A stretch of 64,000 bases of DNA from Microbacterium helvum (GTDB taxonomy: Bacteria; Actinomycetota; Actinomycetes; Actinomycetales; Microbacteriaceae), in the NCBI RefSeq assembly GCF_014779795.1, contig NZ_JACXZS010000008.1, forward strand, positions 62,001 to 126,000. Reading direction: 5' to 3'. This document shows positions 25,731 to 36,000 of this stretch, one piece after another. The notes below the pieces were generated by a model, which worked only from the letters and a program-made list of their open reading frames with translations, searched no databases and had not been told where the DNA came from. The position numbers and the translations under genes were made by a program. The number at the start of each line of letters is the position of its first letter. Positions within the stretch are counted from its first letter, which is position 1.

Positions 25731-26629
25731 GCACCGAGACCGAACTGCTCGTCGCGCCGCGGCCGGCGTCGCCGCGCGGACGCCGGAAGGCGGCATCCCC
25801 CCGCAAGAAGCTCACCCTCGGCCAGGTCCTGGTCATGGTCGTGCTCGCCGTGCTGGTGCTGATCGTCGCCAGCCCCGTGATCTACGCGCTGCTGAACTCG
25901 TTCCGCTCGTACGCCGAGATCACGAAGGACCCGATGGGGCTGCCCACGCAGTTCACCCTCGACAACTACGTGCAGCTGTTCCAGCAGACCGACTACGGCG
26001 AGGCGCTCGTCAACACGCTGATCATCACGGTGGCGACCGTCGTGCTGCTCGTGGCGATCGTGCCGATGGCGGCGTACGGCATCGAGCGCGTCGGCGGACG
26101 CACGTCGCGGTTCATGTACATCCTGTTCATCGCGGGCCTCATGATCCCGTTCCAGGTGCGCATGATCCCGCTCGTCAAGGGCTTCAACGAGGTCGGGCTG
26201 TACAGCACGCTGACCAGTGTCATCCTCGTGCACCTCGGCGGAGCGGCCAGCTTCGGCATCCTGCTGTACTGCAGCTTCCTCAAGAGCGTGCCGATCGACG
26301 TCGAGGAGGCGGCAGCCATCGATGGCGCCGGGCGACTGCGCACGTTCTGGTCGATCGTGTTCCCGATGCTGCTGCCGGTGACGTCGGCCTTCGTCATCAT
26401 CCAGGCGCTCGGGCTGTGGAACGACTTCTTCATCCCGCTGGTGTTCCTCGACTCCTCGTCCGCGGGAACCATCAACGTCGCGATCAACCGCATGGTGGGC
26501 CTGCTCACATCGCAGTGGCAGCTCATCTACACCGGCGCGATCCTCGCGATCATCCCGTCGGTGGCGATCTTCGCCGCGTTCCAGCGCTACTTCATCAAGG
26601 GCATGTCGGTCGGGGCGGTGAAGGGATGA
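25727..26629 (+). CDS. Carbohydrate ABC transporter permease (MalG/UgpE type)
   Basis: 300 residues with six membrane helices after a basic N-terminus (SPRGRRKAASPRKKLT). The EAA loop is EEAAAIDGAGRLRTFWSIVFPMLLP. The C-terminus IKGMSVGAVKG is a classic ending for this family. ATG 25727 overlaps the previous stop (ATGA) and is much further downstream than the open frame allows; that frame runs back through the binding-protein region without coding sense. The DUF624 gene begins in the same ATGA style, so translation is probably coupled. Confidence 0.93.
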   Translation: MSTETELLVAPRPASPRGRRKAASPRKKLTLGQVLVMVVLAVLVLIVASPVIYALLNSFRSYAEITKDPMGLPTQFTLDNYVQLFQQTDYGEALVNTLIITVATVVLLVAIVPMAAYGIERVGGRTSRFMYILFIAGLMIPFQVRMIPLVKGFNEVGLYSTLTSVILVHLGGAASFGILLYCSFLKSVPIDVEEAAAIDGAGRLRTFWSIVFPMLLPVTSAFVIIQALGLWNDFFIPLVFLDSSSAGTINVAINRMVGLLTSQWQLIYTGAILAIIPSVAIFAAFQRYFIKGMSVGAVKG

Positions 26630-27333
26630 GCGCGCTCGCCGCCCGGGCACGGGCACTGCTCGCCCTGGACGGGCCGCTCGCCGGGACCGTGCTCGCCGTG
26701 TTCCGGTACTTCACGGTGTCGGTGTCGTATCTCGCGTGCCTCGTGCCGCTGCTCGCGTTCACCGCACTGGTCGGGTGGCAGGCGACCCATCTCGCGGTCT
26801 GGCTCGGCTCGGCGTCGCTGCTGCCGATCGCTCCGGCGACGTTCGCGCTGCTGCGCAGCACCCGGGTGCTGCTCGTCGAGCGCGGCGACGCCGCCGCGGG
26901 TCGCGTGTTCTGGAGCGCGTTCGCGGAGGGATGCCGCCACCTGTGGTGGACGGGCGTCTCCCTGGTCGGCGCGGCAGTCCTGCTGGGGTACGACCTGGCG
27001 CTGTTCGGCGGCTCGGACGTCGTCGTGCTGCTGGTCGCGGCCGGTGCCGCGCTCGCCGTGGCGCTGCTCGTCGGCGTGTGCGTCGTCGCGACCGCGCACG
27101 GCCCGCGCGGGGCGGTCGAGACGGTGACCGCGGCCGCGAAGGCGATCGCGCGGCGTCCGCACGTGGCGTTGAGCTGGCTGCTGCTGCTCGGCCTCGGCCT
27201 CGCCGCGACGGCGATCCCCGTTCTCGGGCCGACCCTCGCCCTGTTCCTTCCGGCGCTCATCGGCGCCGGCATCCATATCTGCAACGACGCGCTGCGTCTT
27301 CCGCTGACCGACGAGACGAGACAGACTCCGTGA
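26626..27333 (+). CDS. DUF624 (YesL-like) membrane protein
   Basis: 235 residues with six hydrophobic segments. The N-terminal part (LAGTVLAVFRYFTVSVSYLACLVPLL) and the ALLRSTRVLLVERGDAAAGRVFWSAFAEG region match the DUF624 layout. Such proteins are encoded beside sugar ABC transporters and glycoside hydrolases in Firmicutes and actinobacteria; their role is unknown, perhaps helping transport or sensing. It overlaps both neighbours by 4 nt (ATGA and GTGA). Confidence 0.75.
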   Translation: MSALAARARALLALDGPLAGTVLAVFRYFTVSVSYLACLVPLLAFTALVGWQATHLAVWLGSASLLPIAPATFALLRSTRVLLVERGDAAAGRVFWSAFAEGCRHLWWTGVSLVGAAVLLGYDLALFGGSDVVVLLVAAGAALAVALLVGVCVVATAHGPRGAVETVTAAAKAIARRPHVALSWLLLLGLGLAATAIPVLGPTLALFLPALIGAGIHICNDALRLPLTDETRQTP

Positions 27334-29444
27334 CCGAAGCCGCCCCCCATCCCTCCGCCGTCATCGTCGGACCGACCGAGCAGCGCGAGCAGCCGCCGGC
27401 CACGGCGCGCGCCCGTGTCGGCGCGTTCGAGCTGCGCTGGCACGCCGATGCCCCGGCAGCCCTGGTCGTGCCCGCCTCGGCTTTCGCGGGACGCGCCGCG
27501 ATCGGCCTCGTCGAGGTCTTTACCGCCGACGAGCAGCGGGCGCGTACCAGCCAGGCGTACTGGCGGTCGGCCGTCGGCGAGCGGCTGCGCGTGCAGGGTT
27601 CGACGGTGACGACCGAGGACGACGGGACGCGCGCCGTCGTCGTGCAGGCCGATGCGACGAGTGGGATCGAGGTGCGCACCACACTCACCGCCCCGCGCGG
27701 GACCGCCGCGATCCGCATCGAGAACGAGGTGCGCAATGCCGGTCGCGAGCCGTTCGTGGTGACCGCGGTCTCGTCCGCCACGATCGGCATCGGTCACACC
27801 GCCGACGACCTCGACCGCACGCGGTGGGGCACGGCGGCGAGCGAGTGGCTCGCCGAGGACCGCTGGAGCGAGGTGCCGCTGCGCAGTCTGCTGCCCGACA
27901 TCGCGCTGCCCTTCCACGCGCAGGACGCCCGTGGCCACGCGGGCCTGACGAGCCACGGCGCGTGGTCGAGCGGCGAGCACGTGCCGGCCGGTTATCTCAT
28001 CCGCGAGGACGGCGAGGCACTGGCATGGCAGATCGAGACCAGCGCGGGGTGGCACGCCGACCTGTGTCAGACGCGCGATGGCGCCGTGCTGGCGCTGCTC
28101 GGACCGACCGATCTCGAGCATCAGTTCGCGCATGAGCTGCTGCCCGGAGAGACATTCACGGCCGTACCGGTCGCGCTGGCGGCATCCCCGCACTCGCGGG
28201 ACGAGTCGATCGCCGAGCTGACGCGCTACCGGCGCTGGTTGCGCGGAACGGCCGGCGAGCAGAAGCTGCCGGTGGTGTACAACGACTTCATGAACACCCT
28301 GATGGGTCAGCCGACGACCGAGAAGCTGCTCCCGCTGGTGCGGCGCGCCGCCGAGGCGGGCGTCGAGGTGTTCTGCATCGACGCCGGCTGGTTCGCGGAT
28401 CCTGCGATCGGCGACTGGTGGTCGACGGTCGGGGAGTGGCGCGAAGCGCCCGCGCGGTTCCCGGACGGCGGGCTGCGCCGCGTGATCGACGCGATCCTCG
28501 ACGCCGGCATGGCGCCGGGGCTGTGGCTGGAGCCGGAGGTCGTCGGCGTGGACAGCCCCGCCGCCGCGAGCCTGCCCGACGAGGCGTTCTTCCAGCGCTT
28601 CGGGCGGCGGGTGCAGGAGGACCGCCGCTATCACCTCGACTTCCGGCATCCCGCAGCCCGCGCGCACCTCGACGCGACCGTCGACCACCTGGTCGAGGAG
28701 TACGGCATCCGCTACCTGAAGCTGGACTACAACATCAACCCCGGCGCCGGCACCGACCACCTCGCGACGGCGGCGGGCGACGGGCTGCTCGCGCACACGC
28801 GGGCGTTCCGCGATTGGCTCGTGCGCGTGCAGCAGCGGCATCCTTCGCTGCGCGTCGAGAACTGCAGCTCGGGGGCGATGCGGGCGGACTACGCCCTGCT
28901 CGCGGTGACGCACCTGCAGTCCACGAGCGACCAGCAGGACTACCGGCTGTATCCCCCGATCGCGGCCTCCGCGCCGGCGTCCATCCTTCCCGAGCAGTGC
29001 GGCAACTGGGCCTACCCCGAGCGCGGGATGACCGACGAAGAGACCGTGTTCACACTCGTCACGGGGCTGAGCGGGCGCCTGTACCTGTCGGGGTTCCTCG
29101 ACGAGCTGCGTCCCGACCAGCGGGCGCGCGTGGCAGAGGCCGTGGCGCTGCACAAGCAGCTGCGCGACGGGCTGCGGGAGGCCACGCCGTTCTGGCCGCT
29201 CGGACTGCCCGAGTGGGATGCCGGGACCGTCTGCCTCGGCCTGCACACCGAGGACGGCGACCTGCTGTTCGTATGGGATCGGGATGCCGCACCTGCCCGG
29301 TTCACGATCCCCGGGGTGTCGGCGGCCGAGGTGCTGTTCCCGTCCCGTGCGGCCTCGTGGGGTCTCGCCCCTGGTCCGGCGGGTCTCGACGTCTCAACGC
29401 CTGCCGGCCTCGGCGCACGCGTGCTGCGGGTGAACCGTGGCTGA
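27330..29444 (+). CDS. Alpha-galactosidase, glycoside hydrolase family 36
   Basis: 704 residues, full GH36 layout: N-terminal beta-supersandwich (about 30-300), catalytic TIM barrel (about 320-620) and a C-terminal beta domain. The nucleophile is D466 in RYLKLDYN; the acid/base is D534 in STSDQQD. Also visible are VFCIDAGWFAD, GLWLEPEVV and ENCSSGAMRADY. It removes terminal alpha-galactosyl residues; no signal peptide is present, so it works on imported oligosaccharides. It starts at GTG 27330 overlapping the DUF624 stop and overlaps the next gene by 8 nt. Confidence 0.92.
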   Translation: MTEAAPHPSAVIVGPTEQREQPPATARARVGAFELRWHADAPAALVVPASAFAGRAAIGLVEVFTADEQRARTSQAYWRSAVGERLRVQGSTVTTEDDGTRAVVVQADATSGIEVRTTLTAPRGTAAIRIENEVRNAGREPFVVTAVSSATIGIGHTADDLDRTRWGTAASEWLAEDRWSEVPLRSLLPDIALPFHAQDARGHAGLTSHGAWSSGEHVPAGYLIREDGEALAWQIETSAGWHADLCQTRDGAVLALLGPTDLEHQFAHELLPGETFTAVPVALAASPHSRDESIAELTRYRRWLRGTAGEQKLPVVYNDFMNTLMGQPTTEKLLPLVRRAAEAGVEVFCIDAGWFADPAIGDWWSTVGEWREAPARFPDGGLRRVIDAILDAGMAPGLWLEPEVVGVDSPAAASLPDEAFFQRFGRRVQEDRRYHLDFRHPAARAHLDATVDHLVEEYGIRYLKLDYNINPGAGTDHLATAAGDGLLAHTRAFRDWLVRVQQRHPSLRVENCSSGAMRADYALLAVTHLQSTSDQQDYRLYPPIAASAPASILPEQCGNWAYPERGMTDEETVFTLVTGLSGRLYLSGFLDELRPDQRARVAEAVALHKQLRDGLREATPFWPLGLPEWDAGTVCLGLHTEDGDLLFVWDRDAAPARFTIPGVSAAEVLFPSRAASWGLAPGPAGLDVSTPAGLGARVLRVNRG

Positions 29445-30336
29445 GCGCGGCACGATCAGGCCCGGGCGGGTGTTCGTCGACGATCGGGGTCGCACGGCGC
29501 AGCTGCACGGCGTCGGCCTGCAGCGCGTCGGCGACCGATGGCTCGCGTGGGGCGAGGACAAGGCGGCCGGCGGGACCTTCACCGCCGTCGCGTGCTACTC
29601 GTCCCGAGACCTGGCGACCTGGACGTACGAGGGCGACGCGCTTGTCGCGGGGGACGGCGACCTTGGGGCGGATCGGGTGATCGAACGCCCCAAGGTGCTG
29701 CAGCGCCCCGACGGCCGCTGGGTCATGCTGCTGCACGTCGAGCGCGCCGACTACGCCTACGCCCGGGTCGGCTTCGCGATCGCCGACCGCCCCGAAGGAC
29801 CGTACGAGTACGTGCGCAGCGAGCGGCCGCTCGGCAACCTCAGCCGTGACATCGGCGTCTTTCAGGAGGACGGCGTCGGCTACCTGCTGTCGGAGGACCG
29901 AGAGAACGGCCTGCACATCTATCGGCTGCGCGAGGACCACCTCGGCGTCGATACGGTCGTGGCGACGCTGCGGCAGCAGGCGAACCCGGCGATCGGCTAC
30001 GAGTCGCCCACCCTGGTGAACCACGACGGCAGCTACTACCTGTTCGGCTCGGACCTCACCGGCTGGGGCATGAACGACAACATGTACACGAGCGCACCGG
30101 CGCTCGACGGCCCGTGGGACCACTGGCGCCCGATCGCCCCCGTCGGCACGCACACGTTCGAGTCGCAGGTGAGCGTCGTCGCCCCCGTCGGCAACGGGTA
30201 CGTGTACATCGGCGACCGCTGGGACCCGGAGGACCTGTCGGAGTCGCCCGCCGTATGGCTGCCGCTGCGCATCGAGGACGGCCGCGTCGTGCTCGAGTGG
30301 CGCGACGCCTGGAGCATCGAGGAACTCGGCGCATGA
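29437..30336 (+). CDS. GH43 enzyme resembling exo-beta-1,3-galactanase (GH43_24-like)
   Basis: 299 residues, single five-bladed propeller domain. The phrase order SSRDLATWTYEG, RVIERPKVL, DGRWVMLLHV, SRDIGVFQEDG, YESPTLVNHDGSYYLFGSDLTGW, ESQVSVVAP and GYVYIGDRWDPEDL...WLPL closely follows exo-beta-1,3-galactanases acting on arabinogalactan backbones. No signal peptide, so an intracellular role on imported oligosaccharides. GTG start overlapping the GH36 gene; overlaps the dehydrogenase gene by 4 nt. Subfamily assignment is from memory of motifs and needs a CAZy search. Confidence 0.75.
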   Translation: MAERGTIRPGRVFVDDRGRTAQLHGVGLQRVGDRWLAWGEDKAAGGTFTAVACYSSRDLATWTYEGDALVAGDGDLGADRVIERPKVLQRPDGRWVMLLHVERADYAYARVGFAIADRPEGPYEYVRSERPLGNLSRDIGVFQEDGVGYLLSEDRENGLHIYRLREDHLGVDTVVATLRQQANPAIGYESPTLVNHDGSYYLFGSDLTGWGMNDNMYTSAPALDGPWDHWRPIAPVGTHTFESQVSVVAPVGNGYVYIGDRWDPEDLSESPAVWLPLRIEDGRVVLEWRDAWSIEELGA

Positions 30337-31295
30337 GGGCCGCCCTGCTGATGGACCCGGCACTCGTGCCGTTCGTCTTCGCTCCCGCGGCGCGGGCGCG
30401 GCTCGGGGACCTGCTCGAGATCGACCTCGAGGATGCCGCCACCGCGCTCGCCGGCATCCCCGAGCCGTCCGGGGTAGAGCTGCTGATCGTCGGCTGGGGT
30501 GCGAAGGTCGACCCCGACGAGCTCGACTCCTTCACGGCGCTGCGCGCCATCGTGCACTGGAGCGGTGGGAACGGCGCCATGGACGGCCCGGCCTCGAGCC
30601 GCGGCATCCCGATCTCGTCCGCGCGTGCCGCCAACGCGATCCCCGTCGCCGAGTTCACCCTCGCGATGATCACGCTCGCCGCGAAGGACGCGTTCTGGGC
30701 GTCGCGGACCTACACCGCCGAACAGCGCTTCATCGACCGCGAGGCCGAGCTGCCCGACACCGGGCTGTACCTCACCACCGTCGGGATTGTCGGCGCGTCG
30801 ACGATCGGCCGGCTCGTGATGCGGAAGCTGCAGAGCAGCGAGGTGCGCGTGCTGCTGTTCGACCCTTATGCATCGCCCCCCGACGCGGCCGCGCTCGGCG
30901 CCGAGCTCATCGACGACCTCGCGGTGCTCGCCGCCGGCAGCGACCTGCTCTCCATCCACGCGCCTGAGATGCCGTCGACGATCGGCATGGTCTCGGCAGA
31001 GGTGCTCGCCGCGCTGCCGGACGGAGCAACGGTCATCAACACCGCCCGTGGGGCGCTCATCGATCAGGAAGCGCTGGTCGCCGAGCTGCGCACCGGGCGG
31101 CTCCGCGCCGTCCTCGACGTGACCGAGCCCGACCCGCTGCCCGCGGGGCACCCGCTCTACGAGCTGCCGAATGTGTTCCTCACGCCCCACCTCGCCGGCT
31201 CGATGGGCAACGAGCTGCGCAGACTCGGCGAGACCGCGCTGGCAGAGGTCGAGCGCTTCCTCGTCGGCGCGCCGTTCGCGCATCCAGCGCCGTGA
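30333..31295 (+). CDS. D-isomer-specific 2-hydroxyacid dehydrogenase
   Basis: 320 residues. The NAD-binding Rossmann domain contains GIVGASTIGRLVMRKL and LLFDPYA. The catalytic triad is R239 (INTARGALID), E265 (DVTEPDPLP) and H286 (LTPHLAGS). The family reduces 2-keto acids or oxidises D-2-hydroxyacids. Members beside sugar-degradation genes may handle sugar acids, but the substrate here is unknown. The N-terminal substrate domain is diverged. ATG overlaps the previous stop, so it is translated within the sugar operon, which is an unexpected place for this enzyme. Confidence 0.85.
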   Translation: MRAALLMDPALVPFVFAPAARARLGDLLEIDLEDAATALAGIPEPSGVELLIVGWGAKVDPDELDSFTALRAIVHWSGGNGAMDGPASSRGIPISSARAANAIPVAEFTLAMITLAAKDAFWASRTYTAEQRFIDREAELPDTGLYLTTVGIVGASTIGRLVMRKLQSSEVRVLLFDPYASPPDAAALGAELIDDLAVLAAGSDLLSIHAPEMPSTIGMVSAEVLAALPDGATVINTARGALIDQEALVAELRTGRLRAVLDVTEPDPLPAGHPLYELPNVFLTPHLAGSMGNELRRLGETALAEVERFLVGAPFAHPAP

Positions 31296-31311
31296 CGTCA
31301 CCGGAGAACCC

Positions 31312-32898
31312 ATGTCTGTGATCCACAACCCGATCCTGCGCGGCTTCAACCCCGATCCGTCGATCCTGCGCGTCGGCGACGACTACTACATCGCCACCAG
31401 CACGTTCGAGTTCCACCCCGCGGTGCGCCTGCACCACTCGCGCGACCTCGTGCACTGGACGACGATCGGCCACGCCCTCGACGACGGGTTCGACCTGCGC
31501 GGCATCCCGGACTCGGGCGGGGTGTGGGCGCCGAGCCTCACCCACGCCGACGGCAGGTTCTGGCTGGCGTACTCGATCGTGCGCACGATGGACGGCGACG
31601 ACAAAGACATCGACAACTACCTCGTCACGGCCGACGACATCGCCGGGCCATGGACCGAGCCGGTGCACCTCGGGTCACGAGGGTTCGACTTCTCGTTCTT
31701 CCATGATCCTGACGGGACGCACTGGATCCTCGGCGTGCAGTGGGATCAGCGCCCCGAGCATCCGTCGTTCTCGGGTCTCGTGGTCGAGCAGTACCTGCCC
31801 GACGAGCGCCGCACGTCCGGCGACGCCATCCGGATCTACCGCGAGGACGGCCTCGTCGAGGGGCCGAACCTGTACCGCGTCGGCAACTGGTACCACCTGC
31901 TGATCGCCGCCGGCGGCACCGGCTGGAACCACGGCATCACGGTCGCCCGTTCGCGCAGCCTGCTCGGGCCGTACGAGCGCGATGCACGCGAGGCCGTGCT
32001 GACGACGCGCGACGCGCCCGGGCATCCGCTGCAGAAGGCGGGGCACGGCGAGCTCGTCCAGACCCCCGAGGGGGAGTGGATGCTGGTGCACCTGGCCGCC
32101 CGCCCGACGCTGCACCTCGGCGAGAGGTACAGCACGCTCGGGCGTGAGACGTGCCTGCAGCGGGTCGTGTTCGACGACGACGGGTGGCTGAGGCTCGCCG
32201 AGGGCGGGCATCACGCGAGCGTGGAGGTGGCGATCCCACGTGCCGAGGGACCGCATGCGGCGCCCGGCACGCGTGGCTGGATCGACGAGTTCGACGGCGC
32301 CGGCCTCGACACGCGGCGGTGGTCGACCCTGCGCGCCGCCGTGCCGAGCGCCGTTGCGGACTTCACCGCAAGGCCCGGATGGCTGCGCCTGCGCGGCGGG
32401 CACTCGCCGGCGTCGGTGTTCGATCAGTCGATGATCCTCACACGGGTCGAGGAGCACCGGGCATCGTTCGAGGTCGTGATGGATGCTGCACCGCGCACGC
32501 CGCGCGAGGCGGCAGGTCCGATCGCCTGGTACGACCGCTCGGGGTGGATCTGGCTGCACGTCACCTACGACGACGAGAACGGCCGGCACCTGCGGGTCGT
32601 GCGCCGCGACGGCACGGTGACGACGAGGTCGGCACCGTTCGCGGTGCCCGACGTGCCGCTGCACCTGCGGCTGTCGCTCGACGGCCCCGACCTGAGGTGC
32701 GCGTGGTCGCCCGCGAACGCGCAGGAGTGGATGCCGCTCCCCGGCGTGCATCCGGCCTGGACGCTCTCGGACGACCACGGCGCGCGCCTGCGGTTCACGG
32801 GGCTCTTCTTCGGCGTGCGCGCCGATGACCTGGACGGTCGGGGCTGGTGCGTCGACCTCGATCGAGCCGAGGTGCGGTTCCTCGCCGACGCCGGCTGA
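31312..32898 (+). CDS. GH43 beta-xylosidase / alpha-L-arabinofuranosidase with C-terminal lectin-like domain
   Basis: 528 residues, two domains, as in GH43_11/12 enzymes. Propeller domain: D15 in GFNPDPSI (base), D126 in GFDFSFFHD (pKa modulator) and E183 in VEGPNLY (acid). Residues of about 325-520 are a concanavalin-like beta-sandwich that closes the active site. These enzymes remove xylosyl or arabinofuranosyl residues from short oligosaccharides. No signal peptide. It begins 16 nt after the dehydrogenase gene with CGGAG upstream and is the last gene before the operator-controlled lyase gene. Confidence 0.9.
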   Translation: MSVIHNPILRGFNPDPSILRVGDDYYIATSTFEFHPAVRLHHSRDLVHWTTIGHALDDGFDLRGIPDSGGVWAPSLTHADGRFWLAYSIVRTMDGDDKDIDNYLVTADDIAGPWTEPVHLGSRGFDFSFFHDPDGTHWILGVQWDQRPEHPSFSGLVVEQYLPDERRTSGDAIRIYREDGLVEGPNLYRVGNWYHLLIAAGGTGWNHGITVARSRSLLGPYERDAREAVLTTRDAPGHPLQKAGHGELVQTPEGEWMLVHLAARPTLHLGERYSTLGRETCLQRVVFDDDGWLRLAEGGHHASVEVAIPRAEGPHAAPGTRGWIDEFDGAGLDTRRWSTLRAAVPSAVADFTARPGWLRLRGGHSPASVFDQSMILTRVEEHRASFEVVMDAAPRTPREAAGPIAWYDRSGWIWLHVTYDDENGRHLRVVRRDGTVTTRSAPFAVPDVPLHLRLSLDGPDLRCAWSPANAQEWMPLPGVHPAWTLSDDHGARLRFTGLFFGVRADDLDGRGWCVDLDRAEVRFLADAG

Positions 32899-32907
32899 GA
32901 TCGCCCC

Positions 32908-32956
32908 TTGACGTCAGGCGTCATGGACGTCATGGTTAAGCGGCAAACGTTATCCA
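32908..32956 (+). promoter_or_regulatory. Lyase-gene promoter region with LacI operator CGGCAAACGTTATCCA
   Basis: TTGACG (32908-32913) is a good -35 box; a weak -10 (CATGGT or GGTTAA) follows at 32931-32940. The operator at 32941-32956 sits on the expected start site and matches the site before the ABC operon except for one core base. Confidence 0.7.
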
Positions 32957-33014
32957 TCCGAAGCAGGACCACATCCGCGGTCGGTGCCGACCGCGGCGAC
33001 AGGAAGAGAGATCG

Positions 33015-36000
33015 ATGAGGATCGAGCATCAGCGAAGCCGGGCGCGACGCCTGATCGGGGCCGTCACCGCGGCGGCCCTGACGGTGGCCGGCGTCGTCAC
33101 CGCCCTGCAGCCGGCGGCCGCCGAAGAGCCGTTGGCCGAGGCATCCCCTCCCGCCATCGTCCGGACGCTCAGCGATGCCGGCTTCGCCCACCCGGGGATC
33201 GGCTTCACCGCGGACCACCTGGAGAACATGCGCACGCAGGTGCTCGCGGGGGTCGACCCGTGGGCGAGTTACTACGACGCGATGAGCCAGACGAAGTACG
33301 CCTCCCGCACCTTCTGGGCCGAGAACGCGCAGCCGGGCACCGACATCCCGAAGAACGACGCATATGCGAGCGCGGGCATGCGCTCCAGCGCCCTGCGCGA
33401 CAGCCTCGGCGCGATGGCGCAGGCGCTGGAGTACGTCGTCACCGGAGATGAGCAGTACCGCGCCAACACGCTCCACATCCTGCGCACCTGGAGCAGTCTC
33501 GATCCCGCGAAGTACGCCTACTTCGCCGATGCGCACATCCACACCGGCGTGCCGCTGTACTACATGCTCATCGCGGCGGAAGTGGTGCGGGGCACGGAGC
33601 CCGCGAACGCCTCGCTCGACGGGTACGACCTGCGCTGGACCGCCGAAGACCAGCAGCGCATCGAGGAGAATCTCGTGCGTCCGGTGCTCAGCACCTTCCT
33701 GTACTCGCAGAACCGGCTGTGGAACCAGCACCTCTACGGCGTCATCGGCATGGTGGCCGCCGCGATCTTCCTCGACGATGCCGACCTCTACGCGAAGTAC
33801 GTGGAGTGGTTCACGGTCAACTCCGGCTACCAGAGCGAGCACGACCTCTACGGCGGGAACGTGAACGGCGCGCTCGAATCGCTGTTCCGTCTGATCCCCG
33901 CCGACGCCCCCGGCAACACCACCGGGCAGCCGTTCGTGCAGCACATGGAGATGCTGCGCGACCAGGCGCACGGCCAGGGCGATGTCGACCTGCTCGTCGC
34001 GCTCGCTCGCCTCGTCGACAATCAGGGCACCAAGGTCGATCCCGTGGCCGGCACCGTCTCGACGGCGACCGACGCGGTGTCGCCGTACCGCTTCCTCGAC
34101 GACCGTATCCTCGCCGGCGCCGACACGTTCTACGCGTTCATGATGGGCGAGGAAGTGCCGTACATCCCCGCCAACGAGGGCGGTGCGATCTCGCAGGCCT
34201 ACCGCGGCCGGCTGCAGGACCCGCTCAGCGAGGCGTACCTGCAGTACCGCTACGTCGCCGGCGTCGATGTCGAGGCTGAGGCCCCGCACGTCGCCGAGCT
34301 GTACCAGCACCGTGACGGGCCGCTCTATTACTACGGCACGGGCATCCAGAACTTCTGGAACGACCGCGGATCGGACTACACCGGTGCCGAGTACTGGGTG
34401 GCTTTCCCCGAGCAGCTCGCCGACGTCGAGGGATCGGTCGCGCCGACGGCACCGTCTGCGCAGCTGTCGGTCGGCACCTTCGGCAAGTCCCTCGGTGCCG
34501 GGGCACAGGCGGGGACGGATGCCGATGGCACCGCATTCGTCCGCCTCGACGCGGCCGCCGCCGATGCGCAGCTCGCCGTGCGCCGCGCCATCTGGCCCGA
34601 TCGCACGAAGACGGCGCTCGTGGGCGTCAAGGTGCGCAGCGACGGCATGGCGCGGCTGCAGCTCGCGCGCACGTCGCAGGAGTCTCCGTTCGCCGAGATC
34701 GTGGTGCCCGACACGGGCGGACAGTGGCGCTACGTGTGGCTCGACCTGAACGTCGACAAGACACCGGGTGCGGTGGGAGACAACATCGTGTTCCTGAGGG
34801 CGACCGGCTCGGACGCCGACGTCGACGTCGCGGGCGTCCTGGCGCAGGCGAACGGCGTGCTCACCCCGCCGGTGTTCGCCGACGCCCCCTCGGTCGACGT
34901 CATGGCTGTCGCCGGCGAGGAGTGGACCCGCACCTTCGCGACGACCGACAGTGGTGGCGGGCAGCCGCAGCTGGCTCTGCAGAACGCGCCGGAGGGGGCC
35001 GTGCTGTCGGGCGACACCGTCACGTGGACGCCGCCGCGCAGCGGCAGCGCCGGTCTGCTCGCCGTCGCCTCCGACGGCACGACGGTGACCTCGCTGCCCG
35101 CCACGATCACCGTCGCGCCCAACCGGGCATCGGCGATCGGCAAGCTGATGGATCGCATCGACGGTGGCAGTGAGCTCTTCACGACGGCCTCATGGGCCGC
35201 CGTCGAGGCGCTGCAGGCGAGGGCGAAGCAGCTGCGCAAGACGGCGAGCACCGCCGAGTTCGCCGAGGTGCTTGCGCAGCTGGGCGACGCGATCGCCGGC
35301 CTGCGACTGCTCAACCCGAAGCTCGCCGACGGCACGCTCGACTACACCGGTATCGTGACCGCACCGGCGCTCACCTCGTCGCAGCTTCGGGCGCTCGCCG
35401 ACGGCGACAACCAGACGTCGTGGGGCGACCAGCGCGTCACGGGCATCGTGTTCGACTTCGGTCCCGGCTTCCGGGTGACCTCGAACGCTTTCGGGTTCCA
35501 GGCGCGCGACACCTTCCCGAACCGCGCCGAGGGCACGAACGTCTACGGCTCTGACGACGGCGCGACGTGGACGCTGCTGACCGAGCACCCGAATGCGGGG
35601 CAGGATGCCGCCGTCGAATGGATCCCGGTGCGCGAAGGCGTCCGCAACCAGCGCTTCCGGTTCCTGAAGTTCCAGGTCGATGAGCCCGGCGTGCCGTCGG
35701 ACCCTGCGTATCCGGGCATCTGGAGCATCGCCGACATCCGCATCGACGGCGTGCGCAGCGAGGCGACCGGCGCGATGGACACCGTCACGGTGTCGTCGCC
35801 CGACGGCGTGGCCGGTCGCGTCGTGGCCGGCGACCACGTCGAGCTGCACCTCACCGGTCCTGCGGGGAACACCGGCGTGGCCGTGACGGTGCTGGGCGCT
35901 CCGGTTCAGGTGTCGTCGCCGGCGGCCGGGGAGTGGGTGGCCTCGGCGGTCGTGCCGGACTCGGCGCAGGCGGGCGCGGCGGTCACGTTCACGGTCGCGT

